From Pseudobdellovibrionaceae bacterium (lineage in GTDB: Bacteria > Bdellovibrionota > Bdellovibrionia > Bdellovibrionales > Bdellovibrionaceae), in contig JACMRP010000100.1 of NCBI GenBank assembly GCA_014376325.1, positions 1-9,956 of the forward strand: 9,956 nucleotides of DNA, in the 5' to 3' direction. Below, piece by piece: positions 1-6,291 of this stretch; position 1 is the stretch's first letter; every line of letters starts with the position of its first letter. The position numbers and the translations under genes were made by a program. The notes under the pieces were generated by a model. It did not search any database. It was not told the origin of the DNA and saw nothing but the letters and a program-made list of their open reading frames with translations.

Positions 1-2
1 AA

Positions 3-488
3 GTGAATCCGCAAGTCATCAATAAAGTGCAAGATGGATCCCTGAATCTCACGCAGCTGATTAAGGTTGGCCAGTGCATGAAGCACGAAGAAAAAGCTGG
101 TCGCGATTTTACTGCCGAGCAGTCAGATTTTATTTTCGAGCAGATCGAGAACACAACCATTTTCGAAACCGAAAAAGTCCTCGCTGTGGAAATGGATTTT
201 ACGCCGAAAAAGCATCAGAAGATAACTCCGCAAAGCAATGATACCGTGACCGCGCTGATGATCTTTACGAGCGAGGAGTATGAGCTGATGCGGGACGCGG
301 AAAACATTTGCGAGCATCAGGACTCTGAAACGGGCGAAAGATGCTGCTCGCAATTTTGTCTACAGGTAGATCACATCATTCCTTTCGAGCACGGAGGGCC
401 CGATCGAATTCAGAATTTACGAATCCTTTGCGGATTCCACAACCGAGCTAGAAATGTCTTGGCGAGTTCTATTCGGAAAACCTCATGA
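3..488 (+). CDS. HNH endonuclease-like protein, C-terminal part (5' end outside the window)
   Basis: The frame is open from the window edge, and the first codon (GTG) has no visible ribosome binding site, so this is most likely the end of a longer gene. The last 60 residues form a zinc-supported HNH (beta-beta-alpha metal) nuclease domain. Cys103 and Cys114 pair with Cys143 and His146 as probable zinc ligands; the catalytic DH is Asp123-His124 in VDHIIPFEHGG, followed by Asn138 and the final HN (146-147). Residues 1-60, with a helical, charged DGSLNLTQL stretch, resemble the region before the nuclease in the HNH proteins found in many copies in Bdellovibrio-type genomes (from memory). The linker between that region and the HNH core seems shorter than in relatives I recall. 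Cellular role is unknown: restriction, defence or mobile-element origin are all possible. The nuclease fold is fairly sure; completeness is not. Confidence 0.8.
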   Translation: MNPQVINKVQDGSLNLTQLIKVGQCMKHEEKAGRDFTAEQSDFIFEQIENTTIFETEKVLAVEMDFTPKKHQKITPQSNDTVTALMIFTSEEYELMRDAENICEHQDSETGERCCSQFCLQVDHIIPFEHGGPDRIQNLRILCGFHNRARNVLASSIRKTS

Positions 489-620
489 GAAAACGCTCAC
501 TTCGGAATTTATTTACTACCTAAGAGGACGCACCGCAAATGTAGAGAGAATGCTTTTTTTACTTATCAAGCTCTGACTGTTTCGTCTGAGACGCTATTTT
601 TCAGCATTGGCTTAACGCGA
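489..620. other. Intergenic region between convergent HNH gene and ilvA
   Basis: This 132-bp stretch separates two genes whose 3' ends face each other. It holds short T-runs but no stem of useful length directly before one, so I cannot assign a terminator. No small gene or RNA was recognised. Confidence 0.5.
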
Positions 621-1823
621 CTATAGAATCTTGCCGCCGGCAGCCATCAGTGCCGCTTTGATTTTTTCGATGTGATCCGGGCCGCTCGTTTCTAAAACGA
701 AGTCGATGCGCGTTTCGCGTAAAAACAATCCCTGAGAAATGCGGTCGTGATGCACTTCCAGAATGTTGGCCTTTTGTTGCGCGATGACTTGGGTCATCCG
801 CGAAAGGCTTCCCGGTAAATCATCGACAACGACCGAAAGTTCGACCAGGCGCCCGCGTTTGAATTGGCCCTTATCGATGATTTTTGCGATGACGTTGAGG
901 TCGACGTTGCCGCCGCTTAAAATTACGCAGCATTTTTTACCGAGGTTTAATTTGCGGTTCATCACCGCCGCCATGCCGGCTGCACCCGATCCTTCGCATA
1001 AGGTTTTGGCGCGTTCTAATAAGTAAACAATCGCCTCTGCGAGTTCATCGTCTGAAACCGTCACCACTTCATCCACATATTTTGAAATGAAATGGTCGTA
1101 CATGGCCTTCGACGGCGTCTTGATCGCGATCCCGTCCGCGATCGTCGAGATGCGTTTCTTAGACTCTGGATTTTGTTTATGAAATAGCTGCGACATGCCC
1201 GGAGCTTGATCCGACTGCACGCCGATCACGCGGATTTTTGGATTGAGAGCTTTGAGCGCGACCGAAATTCCGCTGATCATCCCACCGCCACCGATCGGAA
1301 CGATGACGGTGTCTAAGTCCGAAACTTTTTCGTGGATTTCCAGGCCAATGGTTCCTTGGCCCGCGATGATGTGTTCGTCTTCGTAAGGATGAACGAAGAC
1401 GAAACCTTTTTCTTTTTCCAGAGTCTTCGCGTACGCGTACGCGTCGTCGTAAATTTCTCCGTGCAGAACGACGTTCGCTCCGTAACCCTTTGTGGCATTA
1501 AGTTTTGTAAGTGGCGCATTTTCGGGCATGACGATTGTCGCTTGAACACCGGCCAACGCCGCACTCAGCGCAACCCCTTGGGCGTGGTTGCCCGCCGAGC
1601 TCGCAACGACTCCCCGTTTTTTTTCTTCGCTCGTCAGGTTCGCGATTTTATTGTAAGCACCGCGGATTTTGAAACTACCGGTGCGTTGAGTGTTTTCGAA
1701 TTTTAGGTAAATCTCACTGCCGATCAATTTGCTCGCGCTAGCTGAAAGTTCCATCTCCGTGTATTGAGAAACGTTCTTTAAAACTTCGCGCGCTTTTTGG
1801 ATATCGGCTAACGTGACCTTCAT
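621..1823 (-). CDS. ilvA: Threonine ammonia-lyase with C-terminal ACT domain
   Basis: This PLP enzyme deaminates threonine to 2-oxobutyrate and ammonia in the cytoplasm. Residues 1-320 are the fold-type II PLP domain. Lys52 in GSFKIRGAYNK is the Schiff-base lysine, SSAGNHAQG (75-83) is the substrate loop, and the glycine loop PIGGGGMISG (176-185) holds the PLP phosphate. SGGNVD (303-308) lies near the cofactor ring. Residues 326-400 form one ACT domain (VVVDDLPGSLSRM), a small-molecule sensor. The 400-residue length fits the medium form with a single ACT domain, not the ~510-residue E. coli IlvA with two. Such enzymes may be biosynthetic (isoleucine-feedback) or catabolic, and no other branched-chain gene is present to decide. 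The ATG has AAAAGGA 4 nt upstream. A small zinc-ribbon gene ends 19 bp upstream on the same strand, suggesting a shared transcript. The enzyme call is very safe; the symbol is less so. Confidence 0.95.
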   Translation of the reverse strand: MKVTLADIQKAREVLKNVSQYTEMELSASASKLIGSEIYLKFENTQRTGSFKIRGAYNKIANLTSEEKKRGVVASSAGNHAQGVALSAALAGVQATIVMPENAPLTKLNATKGYGANVVLHGEIYDDAYAYAKTLEKEKGFVFVHPYEDEHIIAGQGTIGLEIHEKVSDLDTVIVPIGGGGMISGISVALKALNPKIRVIGVQSDQAPGMSQLFHKQNPESKKRISTIADGIAIKTPSKAMYDHFISKYVDEVVTVSDDELAEAIVYLLERAKTLCEGSGAAGMAAVMNRKLNLGKKCCVILSGGNVDLNVIAKIIDKGQFKRGRLVELSVVVDDLPGSLSRMTQVIAQQKANILEVHHDRISQGLFLRETRIDFVLETSGPDHIEKIKAALMAAGGKIL

Positions 1824-1842
1824 GGATTCCTTTTAGGTTCTA

Positions 1843-2094
1843 CTACCAGTACGCCGTCAGTCCCCAGATCGGTGGGTAAGATTTGAAAGGCAGCGAAGAG
1901 GGTTGTGCGGGTTTTGCCTGTCGCAGCGGCAGTCCCATAAAGATACTTTCATCGAAATAATGAAATGGCGCAAGATGCTTCGCGCAGTCGGTGCAGTTTG
2001 TAATCAACTGTCCTGGCGACTCGTTGAGGGTCCCACAGATGTGACAACGTCTGAAGTGGATCTTCGTTTCCATAGCCTCTTTGTTTCCTTTCAT
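1843..2094 (-). CDS. Small zinc-ribbon protein, function unknown
   Basis: This 83-residue protein has two CxxC knuckles, Cys17-Cys20 (CHIC) and Cys34-Cys37 (CTDC), spaced by 13 residues, which should bind one zinc as a ribbon. After them comes HYFDESIFMG and a proline-rich tail (62-76) ending in aromatic residues. There is no signal peptide or membrane helix, so it is probably cytoplasmic. The first ATG is chosen because AAGGAG lies 6 nt before it; Met8 is an alternative with a weaker purine run. The gene ends 19 bp before the threonine ammonia-lyase start, so the two are probably co-transcribed. Zinc ribbons this small often bind nucleic acid or a protein partner, but nothing in the sequence points to a specific job. 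A real gene is likely because of the ribosome binding site, the paired CxxC motifs and the tight spacing. Confidence 0.75.
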   Translation of the reverse strand: MKGNKEAMETKIHFRRCHICGTLNESPGQLITNCTDCAKHLAPFHYFDESIFMGLPLRQAKPAQPSSLPFKSYPPIWGLTAYW

Positions 2095-2100
2095 TCAATA

Positions 2101-2106
2101 CTCCTT
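2101..2106 (-). promoter_or_regulatory. Ribosome binding site of the zinc-ribbon gene
   Basis: AAGGAG on the minus strand sits 6 nt before the ATG at 2094. It favours this start over the internal Met8 codon and supports the small gene as real. Confidence 0.75.
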
Positions 2107-2410
2107 GGATTGCGCGGGTTACACAATGTCATTGCAAACGCCTGTGCCGCTGTAAGTTCCTGATATCTCGCAAAATAACGTTCAATGACTTTACGCGTTA
2201 TGCGCAAATTGCAGGAGTCACGAGACCTTGGTCTAGGTGTTCCAGAGCGGGATTCTGCGAATAATAAACGACTTTACATCTACGGCTGAGACACCGTTCC
2301 CGGGGCCCGGCCCTTCGTCTATCGCCAGATACTTATCCTATGGAAATCACTCGGAACGAACTAAACTGAAGTTACGACAGAAATGGATTTCTGCGGAAAG
2401 GTCACGGACG
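2107..2410. other. Divergent intergenic region
   Basis: About 300 bp lie between the start of the minus-strand zinc-ribbon gene and the plus-strand secreted protein. Promoters for both must lie here, but I see no -35/-10 pair good enough to name. A GTG-led open frame from 2237 runs in phase into the secreted protein. Its 58 residues are low quality (proline-rich, with no ribosome binding site) and would bury the signal peptide, so I treat this stretch as untranslated leader. Confidence 0.5.
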
Positions 2411-3844
2411 ATGAAATCATGGTCTCTTATTCCGATCGTTCTTATATTGTCAGCTACCAGTTTTGCGACGACTTCAATGGTCGCTTCGAAAGTCCCTAAG
2501 ACGACGGCGCTGCTTTCGCAGCAACAATTTTCGAGTCTGACTTATACAGAGCAGCTAACGTACATCAAAAAAGTCCGCGAAATTTTCGTTGAGATGAGCG
2601 AAAGCAATCCTGCCCTCGCGGCAGAGTTTGCAAAACGCAGTGGCTTGTTTGCCGCGGTCATGGATGCCGCCGTGCCTGCAGCGATCGCGCAAGATGTGGC
2701 GAAGCCGGCAGTTAGCAAGTATCAATCTTGGAAACCCGCAAACGACAACGAAGCCGGCGCTAAGAAATTTTTAGACGACGCGGCCACTTACATTCATGAA
2801 GTAAGTAAAAGCGAAACGAAGGATTTAAGTGCTTCACAGAAAGAAGCTTTGCTGAACAATTTCGAAGGCGCTTCGAAAATGATCCGGATGAGCATGGCCA
2901 GTAAAATGTTTGGGGACTTCAATCAAGAAACTCAAAATCTGCTTCAAGCAGAGATTGACCGCCTTGCGGCTCTCCAGGATGAAAACCTAAAATCTCTAAA
3001 AACCGCTCTTCCGAAAAACAAGAAGGTAACGCAGAAAGCGCAATATTGGACACAAACGAAAAACGACTTCAAAACTTCAGCGGTTGTTCCTATCGGCGAA
3101 TCGGACCTGCGCCGATTTAATGGCGAACCCTTCACGCCCGTCGCCACTTCAAAAGAAACCGTAAAGCCTGCTTCAGGAACTAAAGTGACAGTTGACGAGG
3201 GTGAACCCGCTAAAGATAAAAAGCCAGCTCCAGAAAAACCAGAGAAGAAAGCGTCTCCGGATGGCGCAAGCGGAGCTTACCGCTGTATGTACGCAGGCTT
3301 TGTTATCAAAGGCGAAGACTGTATTGCACCAAAAGAAATTCCATGGGCGCTGACGGGACTACCTAAGCCCTTCGCGTGCGAGGGTGACTCCGTCATGTGC
3401 AATCCGTTGGTCTTTGGTGTGCAAGTCACCTGTAAATGGACGAAGGCGATGAATCCAGATCTATTCGGCAAAACATGCATGGCCGACAGCAAACCTTATT
3501 GCGTTCGTAAGCAGTCGCAAGCAACAAAGGAATGCAATCGAATCAGCGCCTCGAGTGACAAGTTTGCATTGGAATCGGCGGTATTTTTGAATTCTCGCAA
3601 TGAAAATAGTCAGAACATCGCGGAATTCAATCAGAATTTCGAAGACCTCTGCGATCGCGAAAATATCGATTATACACACGCGAAGTCGAAAGCTGGCACC
3701 CTGACAGACGTGCGTGAGACGTGTAAAAAAGCGCGCGGCCGTTTTGAAGAAGTTAAAAAACGTTACGGAATCGAAAAAGATTACGACGACGCTAAAAAAG
3801 ATGAATTCTATAAAAAGACTTACAAGACGCGCGGACATAAGTAG
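2411..3844 (+). CDS. Secreted cysteine-rich protein, family not recognised
   Basis: This 477-residue protein starts with a Sec signal peptide (1-20: Lys2, hydrophobic LIPIVLILSATSF, then small residues), so it should be periplasmic or exported. Residues 40-215 are mostly helical, charged and free of cysteine. A Lys/Pro/Glu-rich linker (about 248-285) follows. Residues 290-440 hold all ten cysteines of the protein (292, 304, 323, 330, 341, 356, 364, 375, 414, 438), including the CNPLVFG element at 330-336. An even number confined to one exported domain suggests up to five disulfides. The tail (440-477) is very rich in Lys and Asp. ATG 2411 is chosen because the signal peptide begins there and GGAAAGG lies about 10 nt upstream; the frame is open further back to GTG 2237. 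It reminds me of conserved secreted proteins in Bdellovibrio, but I cannot name a function. It converges on lysC 13 bp later. Confidence 0.85.
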   Translation: MKSWSLIPIVLILSATSFATTSMVASKVPKTTALLSQQQFSSLTYTEQLTYIKKVREIFVEMSESNPALAAEFAKRSGLFAAVMDAAVPAAIAQDVAKPAVSKYQSWKPANDNEAGAKKFLDDAATYIHEVSKSETKDLSASQKEALLNNFEGASKMIRMSMASKMFGDFNQETQNLLQAEIDRLAALQDENLKSLKTALPKNKKVTQKAQYWTQTKNDFKTSAVVPIGESDLRRFNGEPFTPVATSKETVKPASGTKVTVDEGEPAKDKKPAPEKPEKKASPDGASGAYRCMYAGFVIKGEDCIAPKEIPWALTGLPKPFACEGDSVMCNPLVFGVQVTCKWTKAMNPDLFGKTCMADSKPYCVRKQSQATKECNRISASSDKFALESAVFLNSRNENSQNIAEFNQNFEDLCDRENIDYTHAKSKAGTLTDVRETCKKARGRFEEVKKRYGIEKDYDDAKKDEFYKKTYKTRGHK

Positions 3845-3857
3845 CCACGGAGTTACC

Positions 3858-3899
3858 CTAGCCTTCGATGAACTTCGCATGAAGTCGTTGAATGGCTAG
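3858..3899. terminator. Symmetric stem-loop at the convergent gene ends (possible bidirectional terminator)
   Basis: An exactly symmetric inverted repeat begins at the lysC stop codon. Outer arms CTAGCC (3858-3863) and GGCTAG (3894-3899) pair over 6 bp, and inner arms ACTTC (3872-3876) and GAAGT (3881-3885) close a GCAT tetraloop, with 8 unpaired nt on each side between them. It lies between two convergent genes but mostly inside the lysC 3' end. No T-tract follows on either strand, so classical intrinsic termination is doubtful. Confidence 0.3.
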
Positions 3900-5222
3900 C
3901 GGTCCTTGGTCTTCATTCACGATAAAACAAAAATTATGTTTACTGGCGCCGAGGCAAATCATGCGGACGTTGATGTCCGAGATGGCCTCGAAAATCTTCC
4001 CGCTAAGACCCGGCGTATGGTTGATGTTATTGCCGATCAACGACACTAATGCCAAATTTTCTTCGACTTGCACCGCCGCGATTTCGGACAAATCCGCGAC
4101 GAGTTTTTTGTTCAACAAAGCGGAATCATCCAGCGTCACGCTGACCGAAATTTCGGAAGTCGTAATGGCGTCGATGCTGACTTTATGGTCGTTGAAGACT
4201 TTGAAAATCTGGAATAAAAACCCGTGTGCGTGAAGCATTTCTGGCGTCGATAGAGTCACCAGCACTTGTTTGCGTCGAAGCGCCATCGCGCGGATCAGCG
4301 GGTGATGCTCCACTTCCTTACGTACCCACGTGCCGCGGGCGCCGGCTTCAAAGCTTGAACCTACGAACACCGGGATGTTTTTGCGCATCGCTGGTAACAA
4401 GGTTGCCGGGTGCAGAACCTTCGCGCCAAAAGTAGCGAGCTCCGAAGCCTCTTTAAAAGAAATCTCCGCAATCGGTTGAGCCTTAGGGCATAAGCGAGGA
4501 TCGGTCGTCGCGATTCCCGCAACGTCGGTCCAAATTTCGAGAATATCGGCAGAGATTCCTTCCGCAAAAATCGCGGCCGAATAGTCGCTGCCCCCACGGC
4601 CGAGCGTCGTCGTCATGCCTTCGTCGGTACGACCAATAAACCCCTGAGTCACAAACACCGTGTTTGATAAACGTTCTGGCGGTAGGTACTTCGCTGCAAG
4701 CGTTTGGATTTCTTCGGTCAACGGTCGTGCTTTGCCAAATTGATCGTCGGTGCGGACAACGTCGCGGGCATCCAGCAACTCGGCCTTACGAAAAGAATTA
4801 TGTTTCTTTAATACTTGTGCCATCGCTTCCGTAAATAAAACAGAAGACATTCGTTCACCGAGACTCATTAAGGTATCCAGGGCTTTGATCGAGCAATCTT
4901 TCAGTAGATGAACGCCCTTAGCTAAGCTGCCCATTTCTTCGAACAGACTTTGGAGCTTTTCTTGCGAGGCCGAATTGACATTGAGATCAGCTGCAATTTT
5001 CAGATGCTTCGTGCGGATTTTTTCAAAAATAATTTCGGTTTCGGTCCACGGTTTGAACTGAGACGATTTTCCGAGCTCTATCAATTCGTTCGTCGTCCCA
5101 GAAATGGCACTCACGACGACGACGCAAGAATCTTGCTGGGCAACGACTTCAGCGCTGCGAAGCATGCAGGCCGCATCCCCCATAGAGGTTCCACCAAATT
5201 TCGAAACGATTAATTTTTTCAT
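3858..5222 (-). CDS. lysC: Aspartate kinase, lysine-sensitive LysC type
   Basis: The enzyme phosphorylates aspartate, the first step to lysine, diaminopimelate, threonine and methionine. The kinase domain covers 1-300: KFGGTS (8-13) is the family signature, SLGERMS (120-126) and TTLGRGGSDYSA (205-216) are the active-site segments, and FGAKVLHP (265-272) is also typical. Two ACT domains follow (about 318-367 and 388-450). At 454 residues it matches monofunctional LysC (E. coli 449) and has no fused homoserine dehydrogenase. The ACT1 residues that bind lysine in E. coli LysC, as I recall them, are retained: Met329, Gly334-Phe335-Leu336, Ser349, Asp351, and Thr355-Ser356 in the ITTSE motif. Lysine feedback is therefore predicted. 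The ribosome binding site is modest (AGGTAAG). The upstream neighbour is a decayed dehydrogenase fragment, so lysC may read through from tpiA or use its own promoter near 5230-5260. Confidence 0.95.
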   Translation of the reverse strand: MKKLIVSKFGGTSMGDAACMLRSAEVVAQQDSCVVVVSAISGTTNELIELGKSSQFKPWTETEIIFEKIRTKHLKIAADLNVNSASQEKLQSLFEEMGSLAKGVHLLKDCSIKALDTLMSLGERMSSVLFTEAMAQVLKKHNSFRKAELLDARDVVRTDDQFGKARPLTEEIQTLAAKYLPPERLSNTVFVTQGFIGRTDEGMTTTLGRGGSDYSAAIFAEGISADILEIWTDVAGIATTDPRLCPKAQPIAEISFKEASELATFGAKVLHPATLLPAMRKNIPVFVGSSFEAGARGTWVRKEVEHHPLIRAMALRRKQVLVTLSTPEMLHAHGFLFQIFKVFNDHKVSIDAITTSEISVSVTLDDSALLNKKLVADLSEIAAVQVEENLALVSLIGNNINHTPGLSGKIFEAISDINVRMICLGASKHNFCFIVNEDQGPLAIQRLHAKFIEG

Positions 5223-5230
5223 GATACTTA

Positions 5231-5257
5231 CCTATCTAGACTAATCTGAGCTTATCT
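5231..5257 (-). repeat. Three AGATNRG motifs at 10-bp spacing before lysC
   Basis: Read on the minus strand, AGATAAG (5251-5257), AGATTAG (5241-5247) and AGATAGG (5231-5237) follow each other at exactly 10 bp, one helical turn, ending 8 bp before the lysC ATG. The first overlaps the stop codon of the pseudogene. The spacing would suit an operator or a leader-RNA protein site. It could also be chance in an A/T-rich leader, and AGATAGG doubles as the weak ribosome binding site. Confidence 0.35.
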
Positions 5258-5527
5258 GCGCTTTACTTTCGAACCTGCATAACTAATGCGGTAAATACCG
5301 CCGGCCTTGTCATCTGATACCAGCAAAGAGCCATCCTTGTAAATTTCAATGTCGACGGGTCGTCCCCAATCGATTTCACCCTGAAGCCATCCTTCAGCGA
5401 AGCTGTCGACTCTGGTGTTTATACTCTAACGGAAAATGGTCCCGAACTCTTTGTCTTGAACCGTGCCGGCATGACAGAACGGAATGCCAAAATGCTCTTT
5501 CGGTTTTCTGACGCAATTATTTGGGGA
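5252..5527 (-). pseudogene. Remnant of a PQQ-dependent sugar dehydrogenase (sorbosone/glucose dehydrogenase family)
   Basis: No intact frame exists here, but one minus-strand frame carries two recognisable pieces. The upstream piece (5429-5527) reads EHFGIPFCHAGTVQDKEFG, which matches the FG-P-CH...D-EFG segment of soluble PQQ-type sugar dehydrogenases. After an in-frame TAG (5426-5428) the downstream piece reads FAEGWLQGEIDWGRPVD, then DGSLLVSDDKAGGIYRISY, and stops at TAA 5252-5254; this is the characteristic C-terminus of the same family. In intact members these segments are separated by several tens of residues (including the HGSWNR region), which are absent here. The start and the catalytic N-terminal propeller blades are also missing, and a TAG bounds the frame upstream. 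About 90 codons remain of a protein normally about 400 long. Most likely one large 5' deletion and one internal deletion removed the gene between tpiA and lysC. Confidence 0.8.
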
Positions 5528-5556
5528 CTAGGAACGCAGAAGTGAAAAATTTCATC

Positions 5557-6291
5557 TTAAGCCTCGCAGATTTTTTTGAACGATGCGACTTCGAGCGAAG
5601 CGCCACCAACTAAAAATCCATCGACGTGAGGGATTTTGCTTAAGCCCGAGGCGTTGTCTGGCTTAACGCTGCCGCCGTACAAAATCGGTGCCGTAAATCC
5701 TAAGCTCTTGAGCAAATCAAAAACATCTTGATGCGTTTCTTTCACTTGCTCAGAGGTCGCGACTTTGCCGGTGCCGATGGCCCAGACGGGTTCATAAGCA
5801 ACGACCAAAGGTTTTGCCGGGTTTGCTTTTTTGAGGTCTTCAGTCAGTTGGCGCATCAAAACATCTTTCGTCATGGTTCCTTCGCGCTCTTCGAGAGTCT
5901 CGCCAATGCACAACATAGGAACCATTCCCAAGCTCTGGGTGAAGGCCACTTTTTCCGCAAGGGAATCGTCCTTTTCACCGAAAACTTGTCGGCGCTCGCT
6001 ATGGCCAATCAAGACGTACTTACCACCAAGACCCTGTACGACGGTGGCCGAGTTTTCGCCAGTGAAAGCACCCTGCGCTTGAAAATAAGCATTCTGAACG
6101 CCGAAATTTAAATCGTAGCTCGGCTTTGCAGACTCGATCGCGACACTTGCCGCTTCTAAAGAAATCGCGGAAGGGAAAAATACGACTTCGTTTTCAGAGG
6201 TCGTAAAATCTTCTTTCCACTGAGAGAAAAATTCGCGGGTTTCTTGAGGCGTCTTAAAAAGTTTCCAATTGGCCGCGAATATTTTCTTCAT
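5557..6291 (-). CDS. tpiA: Triose-phosphate isomerase
   Basis: The enzyme interconverts glyceraldehyde 3-phosphate and dihydroxyacetone phosphate in the cytoplasm. All catalytic residues are present in a 244-residue TIM barrel of normal length: Asn8 and Lys10 (AANWK), His97 in LIGHSERR, and the general base Glu167 in AYEPVWAIGTGK, where AIGTGKVAT is the mobile loop. Phosphate-binding glycines are in YGGSVKPDNA (205-214) and LVGGASL (227-233). The ATG overlaps the pgk stop as ATGA, and no Shine-Dalgarno sequence lies before it (the pgk end reads GACCTCCAGC). Translation is therefore probably coupled to pgk. It is the third gene of a gap-pgk-tpiA unit. Confidence 0.97.
   Translation of the reverse strand: MKKIFAANWKLFKTPQETREFFSQWKEDFTTSENEVVFFPSAISLEAASVAIESAKPSYDLNFGVQNAYFQAQGAFTGENSATVVQGLGGKYVLIGHSERRQVFGEKDDSLAEKVAFTQSLGMVPMLCIGETLEEREGTMTKDVLMRQLTEDLKKANPAKPLVVAYEPVWAIGTGKVATSEQVKETHQDVFDLLKSLGFTAPILYGGSVKPDNASGLSKIPHVDGFLVGGASLEVASFKKICEA

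Noticed and set aside
1431..1452. Repeated CGCGTA units inside ilvA
   Set aside because: They encode an Ala-Tyr-Ala-Tyr run in the protein; codon choice explains the repeat.
2223..2234. Short palindrome AGACC-TT-GGTCT in the divergent region
   Set aside because: Five-bp arms are expected by chance in a window this size, and there is no second copy or promoter next to it.
2237..2410. A 58-residue N-terminal extension of the secreted protein from GTG 2237
   Set aside because: There is no ribosome binding site, the composition is poor, and it would place a typical signal peptide internally. ATG 2411 explains the protein better.
5300..5544. A plus-strand open stretch ending at TGA 5542-5544, containing SGVYTLTENGPELF
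   Set aside because: It is antisense to the dehydrogenase remnant, whose family match on the minus strand explains the open frame; it has no start or ribosome binding site.
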